This document shows, one piece after another, positions 35,271 through 46,600 of a DNA stretch of 64,000 nt (the stretch's first letter is position 1; every line of letters begins with the position of its first letter). The stretch spans positions 150,667-214,666 of the forward strand of contig MU129010.1 of NCBI GenBank assembly GCA_014904985.1, in the 5' to 3' direction. The notes under the pieces are model-generated. The model did not search any database. It had not been told where the DNA came from and saw only the letters and a list, made by a program, of their open reading frames with translations. The position numbers and the translations under genes are program-made. The stretch is from Hydnum rufescens UP504 (taxonomy: Eukaryota > Basidiomycota > Agaricomycetes > Cantharellales > Hydnaceae).

Positions 35271-36243
35271 TGAGAGAGGAGTGTTCGAGGGAGAATCTTC
35301 CTCATGCGCAAGCCCATACTGAATCTAAGCGGGGGGTGACGTCTGCTGAAGACGAAAGGCTGAGGAAAGACGGCAAGTGGTGTTTGGCGGTTGTAGCTGA
35401 TTGCTCGGATAGCCACGATATGATGCGTGTTTATGAGGCTGTGGATTCAGGTGAGTATAGGTCCCGGTACTGGCTTCGGGACGAATATCGTTTCGTTATT
35501 GCAACTTAATGGTCTTTCTACTGTAGCGTGGGGACGGTTGGACACGGTTATCCTTACCGTCGGCGTCTCGAGCGTGCTCCCCTTCATGTCCATCGCAAAA
35601 GCGCCGGGCAGCGACAACACAAACAATACAGGTACTTCCGCAAAGGGATTACAGCGAGTTCACGATGTCGCGCTCCGCTCTCTGCAGGGAAACTTTTTCG
35701 GAGTTTTGCTTTCTGCTGCTGCATTTGTGCGTATGAGTCCCTCCTGTGGTCGTACGGTCCATTTTTATGGTCTGAACCCTGATACAGATACCCTTGCTCG
35801 AGCGCACATCGTCCAGTCCTTCCATACTCTTAGTCTCCTCCGTTGCATCCCTCATTCCAGCACCTACACGTACACTGTACGCCGCGACGAAATCGGCAGC
35901 ACTCCTCTTCTTCCAGTCCCTCTCTATCGAACATCCGGCGATCGTCTTCTCAAGTGTGTTGCCCGCTTCGATCGAAGGCGATTTCCGCGCGTCTGCTGTG
36001 GACGCACCTGTTCTCAGTAGCGCCACAGGAAACCATGAGGAAAAGGGAGAGGAACGGAAGGGAAAGAAAACAGAGAAAAAGCTCAAGAGAGACTTGGTAG
36101 TGCGAACGTGCATAGATGCGGTGGACTACGGGACGAGGACGGCGTGGATACCGGGGTGGTATCGCATCGCGCACGCGCTGTATTGGATATGGCCTGCATT
36201 CATCGAGAGCAGTGCACGCAAGAAGTATGGGTATTCGGTATAG
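34994..36243 (+). CDS. Short-chain dehydrogenase/reductase, membrane-anchored
   Basis: An NADP-dependent oxidoreductase of the SDR family, probably on the ER. The nucleotide-binding motif is RVLVLGASSGVGRLIALMYA. The next strand carries CVVGRRAELLNG, then LDTVILTVGVSSVLPF. The catalytic Ser lies in ILLVSSVASLIPAPTR and the Tyr/Lys pair in LYAATKSAALLFFQSL. The C-terminus RIAHALYWIWPAFIESSARK KYGYSV resembles the anchored tail of DHRS7/Tsc10-like enzymes. Two introns split the gene in phase. The N-terminus is uncertain. An ATG at 34994 gives one long frame, but the ATG at 35020 (MGWFPDAGLWRLLP) looks like the natural start, and its frame is broken near 35056 by one base relative to the duplicate copy. 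Convergent with the phosphatase gene. Confidence 0.8.
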
Positions 36244-36354
36244 GTTGATTGGTCCCTCTACATATTGTCTGCTGTACGACTTGTACATGAATACATCTGG
36301 TTAAGTGGGCGCTGGAGAATTGAAAGTGGAGGTGAGCTGATTGACCATATAGGG

Positions 36355-37404
36355 TTATAACACGGAACGTCGCTTGAGTGCAGAGCGGAAGAATGCCTTG
36401 GAGTATCGCGTACACTGGTTATACACATTTTCGAAGCCGCTCTGGCGAGAAAAAAGGAATGATCGTTGGTCTCCCTGCAGGTATTTTCCCATATCAAGGG
36501 GGGAATAGAGCTTACTATGTTTCCATAATATGGATCTGCGATGGACTTGTTGTCGTCGAACGATCCAAACAGAGCAACTACATTGAGCACAGGGAAACGA
36601 GTCAGGAAATCCCTCTACTCCCACGCATTCTGAAAGGCAGGGAATTGCTAAAACATTGACATACTGGTCGCAGGTGAGTCTTCAGGTGCCATCCTTTGCA
36701 GAGTCCCGAGATTCTAGGTGTTAGCGAAAGGGATCGTTCGTTATAACCCAAGGATCCAATCGAGAAGGGAAAGGAGTAGAATGGAGAACACGAACCTGTA
36801 TATCTGAAGCAAGGATGTAATCAAATGTGGTAAAGTCTTCTTCGCGTACCGTGCGAGCTAAATGATCTATAGGAACGTCGTGCTGTCAAGCAGAACGCGA
36901 ATCGTTAAACCCCACTAATTCCACTAGCCCTATCGACAGTGAGAGTTCCGAAAGTGATACCTTCTTGCAAGTGGCAGTCGTTCTTTTCAATCGTAAAAGT
37001 GACCATAGTATCAGACAGAGCATGGCATTTGACGATCAATTTTGTACGGACCTTTCATCTGGCTCTTCGCCCTCGTGATAGTTGGCGGTACCCTGCGACC
37101 CTCATCAATCCATTAATACAGGATGGGTGACAGAACAATCGCGTCGTATCTCACGGCGCTATCGACGTAGATGTCCAGGCCTTCCTTCTTTGCCTCGTGG
37201 GCCATCACTGCATGACCCTATGGGATGCGATCGTCAAGACGCTGATTGACATGGCCAGAGAATGAAAAAGCGGTTGCGTATGGGGCGGCGGGACATCACA
37301 ACGCAACTACTTCCTCAGCACTGTCTGACCATCGGACTGCGACAAATGTTTCCCAGACAGACTATCAGTACGCGCAATTGTCGGGATTTATCAGCGTCAG
37401 TCAT
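36355..37404 (-). CDS. LTP1: Low-molecular-weight protein tyrosine phosphatase
   Basis: A cytosolic cysteine phosphatase acting on phosphotyrosine or small phospho-compounds. The start at 37404 gives MTDADKSRQLRVLIV and the P-loop VCLGNICRSPM, with the catalytic Cys and Arg. Further exons read HEAKKEGLDIYVDSA, GTANYHEGEEPDER, DVPIDHLARTVREEDFTTFD and YILASDIQNLGTLQRMAPED. Then come VALFGSFDDNKSIADPYYG, which holds the general-acid Asp in the DPYY motif, and ENVYNQCTRYSKAFFRSAL before the stop at 36355. About six introns of 50-120 nt are needed and all landmark exons are in the family order, giving about 165 residues. The Harbinger element sits 114 bp upstream of the start codon, so it may lie in the promoter. 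Confidence 0.88.
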
Positions 37405-37517
37405 TGTGCGGCTCGGTTCGCTGGTACAAGCAAGGGGAATCTTGAGGCTAGGGCACGTGACGTTTACCACAACCCCAATGTGAGCAGTAGTTTCACTTCG
37501 GCACGGTCCCATAACAA

Positions 37518-37540
37518 GGCCCTGTTCGGATGCAAGAATC
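37518..37540 (+). repeat. Left terminal inverted repeat of the Harbinger element
   Basis: Begins GGCCCTGTTCGGATGCAAGA and matches the right end in inverted orientation over 23 bases. It is followed to about 37697 by many copies of AGATTCT/AGAATCT. Confidence 0.92.
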
Positions 37541-37782
37541 TGGATTCTTTTTCCAGATTCTACTAGTAAAAAATGTAGATTCTTTCAGATTATTTTTCAG
37601 ATTCTTCTGTCAGATTCTTGCTGAACTTCAAGAATCTGAAAGAATCTACTTTCTGTTTGGATGCCTAGATTCTATTAGATTCTTTCAGATTCTATATTTG
37701 GGGACAGAGACCGGACCTGGCCGAACATCGTCGATCCGTCACCCCGCTCCCCATCCTACCTTGGTTCTACCTTCAACTAACA

Positions 37783-39187
37783 ATGCCAAAATCCAGCACA
37801 AAGCAACCCAAAGCCACCATGGATGTTCCTCCAGTATCTGCTGCCAAGGGACACACTGAGAAACTCACTGTGTCTGAGATTGCTGACACATCTGTAATGA
37901 AGAGGAAGGGAAAGAAAGGCAAAGCGGAAAATGGCTCTGGTGAAAGTGATGGCCGTGTGACCTGGAACAGTGCTGATGAAGGCGAACTAATTCAGTTCCT
38001 CCTTGAGATCAAACACAGTGGTCGTGACTCAGAAGGGGCTTCTTTCAAAGCATCAGTCTGGGCTGACATGGCTGCCCAGTTTAAGGCAGCTGGTGGCCCT
38101 GGGGCCAATAAAACAGCTCAATCTTGCAAAAATAAGTACCAAAAGGTCTGTGCTGATCTTTTCTCCATTCTATTTTGCTCATGGAAGGTCTCCCCGTCCT
38201 AGCTCAAGGAGACCTATTGGGTAGTCGAGAAGTTAATGGGTCAATCAGGATTTTCATGGAGCTTCGAACATGGGGCAGATATTAATGAAGATTCTGAAGG
38301 TGTATGGGAGAAATATGTGGAGGTAATGATTCTCTATAATTATACAAAACCGAGGGCTAATGTATGGCATTGGAAGGCCAATCCCCTTGCGAAAAAATTT
38401 TGCTCCCATGGATGGCCACACTGGACTGAGATGGAAGAAATTCATGCCGGGCTGGTTGCCAAAGGTGGACGAGCTTTCCGTGCAGCATCTGCTGCTGGAT
38501 ATATCCCCAAGGATGATGAGGACAATGAAAAGAATGAGGAGGACCAACGGGGCTTCAAGATTAATGAAAGCAAAGAGGTTTGGTTTTGATTTTTAGCGAA
38601 AATATCAATGGTTGACAGAATTATTGGAATAGGAGACGTCGATCACCCCCTCTTTGACACTTAAGATCGACCTCACACTTACTGGGACCCCCACTAGGTC
38701 TGCGCTGTCTCCCACCTCCGATTCCCCTTATTCCTGGGCCACCACGCCCAGCCCCTCCCTCATACCTCCCCCAACAGCTGGAAGCCTGCCAACAAAGAAG
38801 CGAGCGTCATCTGCTGTCCCTGTGACATCGATTAAGAAGCCTCGGACATCCAGTCATGCACTCAATGCTATCGCTGAGAGCCTGGTGGACTTCAATCATA
38901 TCTTCCAGGCTACCTCGGGCAGCATGAGCGGTAATAGCAATATTCTCACGACTCCTCAACGAAAAATCCGGGCAGTGGGTCATGCGCAGGAGGTAGAAGA
39001 TACTCTCAGCGATGCCAAATTAACCAAGCTGCTGAATGTACTACAGCATGAGTCCGGGGCCGCTGATATCTACCTGAGCATCAAGCGGCCAGGTCTGCGT
39101 GCGGAATGGGTCAAAACAAAGATCAGCCCTCATATGCATCGCCGCATACAGGAGGATCTCTCGGAGGATGTATTCCATGGCCCCTGA
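37783..39187 (+). CDS. Harbinger accessory protein with SANT/Myb-like domain
   Basis: The DNA-binding partner that PIF/Harbinger transposases need for nuclear import and end recognition. The start at 37783 gives MPKSSTKQPKATMDVPPV and a Lys-rich region. The SANT/Myb-like domain follows: RVTWNSADEGELIQFLLEI, ASVWADMAAQFKAAGGPG and KTAQSCKNKYQK. Introns join in phase to LKETYWVVEKLMGQSGFSWS, then ANPLAKKFCSHGWPHWTEME and RAFRAASAAGYIPKDDED. The last exon is Ser/Pro-rich (KKRASSAVPVTSIKKPR) and ends in a predicted helical part, VEDTLSDAKLTKLLNVL. Conserved Trp residues in the first helix (TWN) and third helix region support the fold. No frame break was seen. Confidence 0.85.
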
Positions 39188-39244
39188 TCTGGACCTAGTG
39201 CATGGAATTAGAGTGTCACTCGTCCATATTATTGTATATATCCC

Positions 39245-40567
39245 TCATCTCCCCATTTCTGCCAGGCAATTCTGATAACTTTCCCACATCTCCATTGCAA
39301 TCTTATCACGTAGCTCATAAGCCCTATTCTGCTCTCTGACACTTGTTGGACCAGTAGCCAGCTGTTCCGGAAGAATTTGTATGGCAGTGTCGCGTTCAAT
39401 ATCGTCGAATTCGTATATCTCGTCCTTGTCGTGGATCCGGATAAAATTGTGCAGAGCACACAGGGCTGGGAGAATGCGGACTTGGATATCCATTGCATAC
39501 TCTGGGGGGGATGTCAGAATACTGAAACGTCGCTTAAGAATACCGAAAATACGCTCGACAACATTTCGGGCTTGCGCATGACGAAGATTGTAGAGCTCCT
39601 TTGCATTTTTGGGACTGTATACAGGGGATATCATAGTTAGTACTTAGCTGTATTCAGAACCAAGTCCCGTACCACTGCAATGCCTGACCCCACTCTTGCA
39701 GGTGATAACATACACCCCGATATGGAATGAGGAGCACATCACAGCCACCAAAACCAGCATCAGCAAGGTATTGCTTTCCATCTGGAATCGGAAAGTCGGT
39801 ACTGCAGGCATCTTTGTACACCATTGCATCGGCTGCTGACCCTTCCCATCCACTTAGGACATACTGGAAACGGAGATCAAAGGAGCAACATGCAAGACAA
39901 TTTTGGGATACTCCGCCTTTCCGATTTCGGGATGCAGGACATTCAGTGGCCAATGGATTGCACGGGATATGTGTTCCGTCCATAGCCCCAAGGACGTCCT
40001 TGAAGAAAGGATACAACTTGGGATTACTGCGAATCTCATCGGGTGTGCCACTACTTGGATCTGGAAGCCGTACATATTGCCCATAAAAATCAGCCGATGA
40101 CAGGGCAAAAAGAATTTCTTTATAGTATCTCCATAATGCGTGTTAAAGGAAGTTTGAGAAGAAAAAAATTCCATGTACCTCGTAATTGTGTCCAAGCTGT
40201 GCTGGAACCGCTCTGCCACAAGTCGGCTGGATAGGGCAGTAACAGATGTATAGAGGAATATTGCAACGTGCTCTTCAAGGCTGAGGTACTTGGAACGTGT
40301 GAGACCGATATTTTTGAGTTCACGAATTAGGCGCCGAAAGACGTGCTTATTGATTCCGAACTGAGTCCGAAATCGCTCAGGATGTCCATCTAGGAGCTCC
40401 TGGAGCCATAATTCCCCCTAGAGAGATGACGTATTGTATGGTTCTTTGGAAAAATACATTGTACTGTATATGAAGGCTGTGGAGACGACAGTTTTCACAT
40501 AGAATGCTGCCGCAAGCCTTCGCTGTTGAAGAACTCGTTCATTTGAGGTTTTGTCATCACCAGACAT
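39245..40567 (-). CDS. Harbinger DDE transposase (DDE_Tnp_4 type)
   Basis: The catalytic transposase. The start at 40567 gives MSGDDKTSNERVLQQRRLAA. An intron leads to GELWLQELLDGHPERFRTQF, NKHVFRRLIRELKNIGLTRS and a helix-turn-helix-like region SSRLVAERFQHSLDTITRYY. The catalytic core shows the first Asp in FKDVLGAMDGTHIPC, the conserved WEGSAADAMVY, another Asp in QYLADAGFGGCDVLLIPYRG and, after an intron, the Glu in LRHAQARNVVERIFGILKRR. The stop is at 39245. All three introns join in phase and the acidic triad is present, so the enzyme could be active. Confidence 0.9.
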
Positions 40568-40681
40568 AGATTAGGAAGGCGGAACTACACGAATCTACGG
40601 AGTTCCCCGGTACTACAGATTCTTTCTGAGGACACAAAGAATCTGGCCAAGAATCTGGCCAAGAATCTGGTCCAGAATCTG

Positions 40682-40704
40682 GATTCTTGCATCCGAACAG
40701 GGCC
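40682..40704 (-). repeat. Right terminal inverted repeat of the Harbinger element
   Basis: Reverse complement of the left end over 23 bases, ending at GGGCC (40704). A cluster of AGAATCTGG copies lies just inside it at 40617-40688. Confidence 0.92.
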
Positions 40705-40977
40705 TAAATTTAGTGTTGCCGAAGACTCGAGTCTTTCTTAAAAAGAAAGCCTCACGGTGCTGTCACCACATCACTATTTGACTCAGACTTATCGACTTCT
40801 ATCATTTGAATCCATTCTCTTTCATCCTGCGGCAAAAAAAGCGAGAAAAAAAAGGACTCAGGACTTGGCTTGACTTGACTCGAACCAGCCGCAGAAACAC
40901 TAGCCCGGAGACCTAGCCGCGGCCGCCCGAACGTCTGGGCACGAGACTATAGCTAACGATTTTGCAACCTTCAGAAA

Positions 40978-42409
40978 ATGGCTAATCCTTCTGCAGCTCC
41001 AATGCTGTCTTCCATGCCACCACCCATGGTACTCCCCTCAGGGATGATTCCGATTCCCTCTCGTCAACGTTATTCTGCCTCAACGATCGCTGGGAATGAT
41101 GAAATGTTCTCGTTATGGTCTGAGGGTGCCGATGTTCTGATAGGAAGCCGTGTTCCTCCGGAGCTCAAGGCGATGGTCAACGAGTCTCGGAAATTTCCCC
41201 CGTGGCTCAAGGACGAGGCAAGTTTATTCCAACACCCCATGTTAAGATATTGACGCGTTTAGTAGAAAATCCAAGACGAAAACAATGCACTGCTCCCATT
41301 AAAAGAATCCCTTCTGCGTGGCCCGTACTCGTTCGAGCACACCCCCATGAACTCACAATTCCGAGAGTCTGTGCTCCTGATCCTGATGTTCCGTCAGCAT
41401 CAAAGCCAGCTCATGCTAGAGCGACACCCCTGGCCCAAGGAGGCGGATTTCCGAGTCCCCATTGACACCCTAGTTTCGTATATATTCCGAACGTTGGAGC
41501 CTTCCGAGGGAAATGTACTGCGCGTAATGCATGTCGTTTTCACCTTCTAGCAACACCCTAGAAACAAACTTGAACTGAGTGTATTCTAAAGGTGTGAATG
41601 TTCTCTCACTCTACCCGTGTCAAGACTCGTCGAACTATCTACTGCAACTGCAGACCTCGCCGTGTGCATCGACATGAGAGGCTTTACCGCCGGCTGCCCC
41701 CAACATGTTCGAGATGAACTCACTGCAATGGATTCTAGTGCGGCAAGTCGGCGCTTTGACGGTCTCCTCGTATTGCACTGGATGATGGAGTATAGGCGAG
41801 AAGCTACAGGTCAGAACCAGCTTTCTTTCTATCTGGCTACGGCAGTCCGTCAACGGATGGCTCTTGGCTTCCCCAAACACTATGTGTTTGGTGCTGCACA
41901 GAGTAGAGCTGGGCAGATCATGACATACGGAGCGACTTGGTCTCAAGATCAGGTAATGAGTTCACAAAAGATAACCAGTAAAAACTTGCGTATTTACACA
42001 GGCTCTATTTCACCTGTAGGTCGTTGTGTATGAATTAGAAACGTACACTCTGACTAAGCCAGATCACGTTGCTTCCTTCTTCCTCTTCATGCGCTGTGTC
42101 GCCAAGAGAGCCGTTGAGTATCGAGAAGAGTTAGCCAACAAAGACAAGAACTCGCTTCCCCCCCTTTTCCCGGAGTATCGAACCTGGAAGGCACCTCCCC
42201 GAGCACCCTCTGATCGTGACCGAAAACGAAAGCGGGGTAATGATGATACTGGTTCTGTTGGTGCTTCTGTTTCGGGCTCTGAGGATGCTGGAGGCTCAGG
42301 AGGCGCTGTGGAAGAAGAAGGCGAACGCGATGCCTGGCGTGGGGAACTGGCCCAATGGGCGCAAGAAGCTGTCGAAAGCTTTGCAAGGTTGGGTAGGGTG
42401 AGCCCCTAA
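40978..42409 (+). CDS. Unrecognised multi-exon protein, copy 2
   Basis: Twin of the gene at 32959-34395. This copy has an extra N-terminal start, MANPSAAPMLSSMPPPM, from an ATG in good context (AAAATGG), then MFSLWSEGADVLIGSR, PELKAMVNESRKFPPWLKDE. The GC-AG intron has the consensus donor GCAAGT. Next come KIQDENNALLPLKESLLRGP, MNSQFRESVLLILMFRQHQS, then SRLVELSTATADLAVCIDM, HWMMEYRREATGQNQLSFYL and VVVYELETYTLTKPDHVASF. The C-terminus is shorter than in copy 1 (ends ARLGRVSP), because a G run near 42396 has one base fewer. The differences between copies are mostly substitutions that keep the frame, so both may have been under selection. Function unknown. Confidence 0.6.
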
Positions 42410-43351
42410 GGACCGAGTCAGTTCGTTCCCTAGGTCGTGTTGATTTCCTCCGTGTATGAAATTCTGTTCATTTGTACCTCAATTACACTTAGCTAATCGG
42501 TCTGTGTCATTGCATGTGGTTATTTTTTGTGCTGGCAAGCGCTGTTCTAGCTTGTTAGTGGTTCTATGTCTCTGCGAGTTTTTCTTCTTGCTTATGGGGA
42601 TATGGATGGGATCCCACTAGCAGGTTCTTACACACGTGCCATGTCATGCTACTTGTGTGTCAGCCGTTTGGGGCCCAAGAACTCTTCCAACCTTGTCAAA
42701 CCCCTCAAGATGTCACCTATGATTAAGTACTGTAACTTCCCCGCTAGGGAATTTTGGATCTACAATATTGTCGCCTCGACAGAATAATGCCCACATACCA
42801 AATGATTTGCAAGCAAGTCGCAGGCGCACGGGGTTCCTTTTTACAAGTAAACAGTGTACTGAGTTCTTGGAACGACCAATTTGCTATGGGACCTCTCCTA
42901 TCTCACCAATGCATTCCTGCTCTAGAAACACCCGCCAGTTTTGAGAGGGATATTGTACAATTCAGCGCGAAGCAGCCTTGTCATTCAATGTCCCTGTGTA
43001 TCTGAGGATTTCTCGTCCGTCGTCGGGTGGACATCGATAGGACATCCTTAACCCATAAAAAGAGAAAACACCCGGCATAACACGTGATCAGACGCGCCCT
43101 CACAGGAATGGGATGGGTTCCTGATGCAGGCCTGTGGCGTCTCCTCCCAATCCCACTCGTCACATACGTTCTTCTCGGAAGGCTGCGTACAACACCGTGC
43201 ACTCCCTCGCTGGACCAAGAGCCCGCCGTCGAGGGAACACGTGCTCGTGCTGGGCGCCTCATCCGGTGTGGGGAGACTCATTGCATTGATGTACGCGAGA
43301 CGTGGTGCGGCAGTATGTGTAGTTGGGAGGAGGGCGGAGCTTTTGAACGGG
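40992..43351. repeat. Segmental duplication B, right copy
   Basis: Direct counterpart of 32948-35270. The left edge lies a few bases inside the copy-2 gene and the right edge in the dehydrogenase, after GGAGCTTTTGAACGGG, where the sequences part abruptly (left copy GTGAGAGAGG, right copy CCCTAATAATG). Confidence 0.9.
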
Positions 43352-43357
43352 CCCTAA
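43108..43357 (+). pseudogene. Truncated 5' fragment of the short-chain dehydrogenase
   Basis: Copy of the first quarter of the dehydrogenase at 34994-36243. It begins MGWVPDAGLWRLLPIPLVTY, VLLGRL, which shows the hydrophobic anchor that is out of frame in the other copy. After a further frame change it reads REHVLVLGASSGVGRLIALM and CVVGRRAELLNG, then ends in TAA where the duplication stops. All catalytic residues are missing, so it cannot make an enzyme. It lies about 290 bp upstream of the NLR start. Confidence 0.85.
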
Positions 43358-43644
43358 TAATGAAGATCACCTCATCGGCATGGGATGGACGGCTCCGAAA
43401 ACGGATCTTTGTTTTCGGATTAGTCTCGACACTAGGGCCACTCGCTAATTTCTGAAAGAGCAGTACTGTACGTAATAGCTGCCCGATTTTTGATAGGGTA
43501 TTTACCCTGAAGCACCAGGAGCTTCTCAGTCTGCCTCGTGGTGATTTACGCCTCCTCCCCACGTGGGTGCCAGTCAATCACACTACCGTCTATCATCTTT
43601 AAACGTCTAGGCAATCCATCAGTTAGAGCGCTTTCTCGCACATC

Positions 43645-46600
43645 ATGGCATCCAAAGACCCCCAAACCCAGCCGACATGCGCAAAGTGTATATTTCAGGC
43701 ATGCCGTCTACTTACAGAGCAGCCATTAGCATCTAACAAACCTTTTTGGCCCTCACGACAGATGCCAAATGCGACAGCCATCTTCTACATACATCGGAAC
43801 GATATCGCCTTCACTTCACCGTTCAGCCTCCCGCTACCGTCACTGGACTTCGTTCCCCAAAAGTCGGAGTACATCAAGGCAACACATCATGCCGTGATGT
43901 GGAAGGATCCCTTCGGGATGAGTTGTAAGTCTCCTTCACGCACTCATGCTTCGTTGCCCTTCGTTCACATTTCTCTCGGCAGCATGGTGAATCCGACAGC
44001 TATCGAAGGCAGAGTGGCTATCGAGTTGCGCAAGCACCGTTTTGGACGTTCAGGGCAGATCGTCGCATCGTGTAGTTTGGATCTCCAGCGACAGACAAAG
44101 GTGAACGAACTCGTGTTTACGTGAAGAAAGGGTCACGCTCACGCACGGTCTTTATCCCTGCAGATATACGCCTCGTTTTGAAAGATGACGCGAACGACAA
44201 ATTCGGAGAGCTGACAATATGTGTGGCATCCTCTCTCGTATCCTCTGGTGAGGCTGTCCAGAATGTTGGCCAGGCTGCAGAGCAGTTAGGTCCCGGACTA
44301 CCGGCTGTCAACGCTCTCGTCCCACTCGTGAGGCGTCCAGAATCCAGCCAGGCTGCCGAGCACTAGGTCCCGGACTGCCGACTATCAACGCTCTCTTATC
44401 CACTCGTCGAGGCTGTCCAGAATGCCAGCCAGGCTGCCGAGCAGCTAGATCCTGGACTACTGGCTGTCAACGACGCCATTCAAGCTATTTCCCCGCTTAC
44501 AACAGAAATCGCAGCCCAGTTCAATGCCTGGCAGCCCTTGCTGAGTCGTCCTCGGCGCACTTGTGAAAGTTGCAGATGCGGTCGCTGAGGTACGTTTCAT
44601 CCTGAATTCACTGGGCTCTGCGACCACTATGAACTATTTACAAAACAGGTTCATCCTTGGATCAAGTTAGCATGGGGTGTCGTATCAGCAGCATATAAGG
44701 TACGAGATTAAAGTTTTGTATGTGTACACTCTCTGACTGGTGTTCCATTAGATCCCTGCCGTCCAGAGTGACCGGGATGCCGGGGTGATGGATTTAGTGC
44801 AAATTATGGCGCATAGCTGTTCCTTTGCCGAAGAAGGCGAGGAGTTGAAGAAACGCTCGAAAAGAGACCAAGACATCATCAACCAAATACTGCACCAAGT
44901 AATGGAGTGCGCCAATTTCATTCGGCACTATTGCAGGGACAAGTCCTTCGGTATGTGGAATCCCGCATGTTCTACTGGCTCCAAGACTGATGAGCGTGAG
45001 CTGCAGCCAAACGCGCTGTGAAGTACAGCGTTTCTCTTGTCGACGCACGGATCGGTATCTACAAGACAACCCTGATGACACTCCGACAGAATCTGATTGA
45101 ACTTACGAACGTACAATGCTCCGTCATTACGTATCGCGTCTTAGACGTCGTGACCGAAGTCCGTAAGTGCTTCTTGTATGTCTTCTGTCAAAATCTGTGT
45201 TCTAAGATGGTCCCCAGGGGATTTTCAAGTACTCAGCGAAATAAAATATGCGCCGGAGGCCCATCACCGTCTGGATAAAGCGTGCTTACCAGGCACACGT
45301 ACCGAGATCATCGACGCCGTTGTGCATTGGGCTCTTGGAGCGGATATACCCGTGGTTGATTCAAACGGCTCAATTCCCTTGAGCTCTAAGGAATCATCTC
45401 GTGTGCTTTGGTTGTGTGGCCTGGCGGGAGCGGGGAAATCGTCAATCCTTCGCTCGTGCGCAAAACGCGTTTCCGACCTTGAACGCAAGGGTCGTACTAT
45501 GGCTTCGACAAAAATAAACCCCTCGCAAACCTGACGAACCTGTTCAGTACGATCGCTCGAGACCTCGCCGACCTCGATAATTCCCGGAAGCAGCGCCTTG
45601 TCGATGCTGTCAAGAACGATACCGCGATACGAACAAGTCTCGACCCCACGTTGCAGTTCAAACACTTTATCATTGGATCATTCGAGGATGATAAGGCCGT
45701 GGGGGAGACCATTGTCTTCATTGATGCATTTGACGAGTCTGGGGATGTTAGGGCTCGTGCCGACGTGCTCGCTATTCTAACGAAGCGAGCGTCAGAGCTT
45801 CCTCTGGGTCTTCGGGTTGTAGTCACTTCAAGATATGAGCGCGACATTCAAGATGCATTGCGCTCTCCGCTTCCCCCTGGAGTTGACGTCATGCTTGTGG
45901 AGGACATTCCGACTTACCAGACCACGCGCGATATCGAGACGTATATACACAATGAACTCCGTGATGTGGAAGAGTTGCAAGAGGCAAAGTACCAGGCACA
46001 GCTGGATGCGCTCATTCAGAGGGCTGGAACATCCTTTCAGTGGGCCGCTACCGTCTGTCGCTTCATTTGCGATGATAGTGACGCTGGCGCCGACCCACGG
46101 GATCAGATTGGCACGGTGCTACGTGCTGATGAAGGCCTGTATGGGCTCTATAACACCGTGATGAAGGAGCACTGCAATCCATTGCATGAGATGGAAGTAA
46201 AACGAGTCAAGTCAATCCTGGGTCGAATCATATGCGCTCAGGAGCCTTTATCATTGCATGCTCTTGTGCACCTAGTTCCACCCGGCTCCATCCTCACTCC
46301 AAATGACATCCGGACGCAGCGACGAATTGTGAAGCATCTGGCTTCGCTCCTTAATGGCACGCACACTGACAATGAGCCGATTGTGCCTCTCCACTCGTCT
46401 TATCGCGATTTCTTGTGTAACTCAGAGCACAACAAATATTTCTACATCAACATAGATGAAGCAAATCAGCACATGGCCCTGGCATGCTTCTGTGTGATGG
46501 ACCAGACCTTGACCTTCAACATGTGTCAAATTCCAACGTCATTCCTTCGCAATGTTGACATCCCCAACATTAAGGCTCTCCAGGAAGAACACATCCCTCA

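Larger units (their letters stand above)
37518..40704. mobile_element. PIF/Harbinger DNA transposon, complete-looking
   Basis: A 3,187-bp element with terminal inverted repeats sharing GGCCCTGTTCGGATGCAAGA and three more bases at both ends. It carries the two genes typical of the superfamily in convergent order: a SANT/Myb-like DNA-binding protein (plus) and a DDE transposase (minus). The flanking triplets are CAA (37515-37517) and TAA (40705-40707), one mismatch from the TWA-type 3-bp target duplication. Both genes read through once introns are removed, so the element may be young. It separates the phosphatase gene from the second copy of duplication B. Confidence 0.92.
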
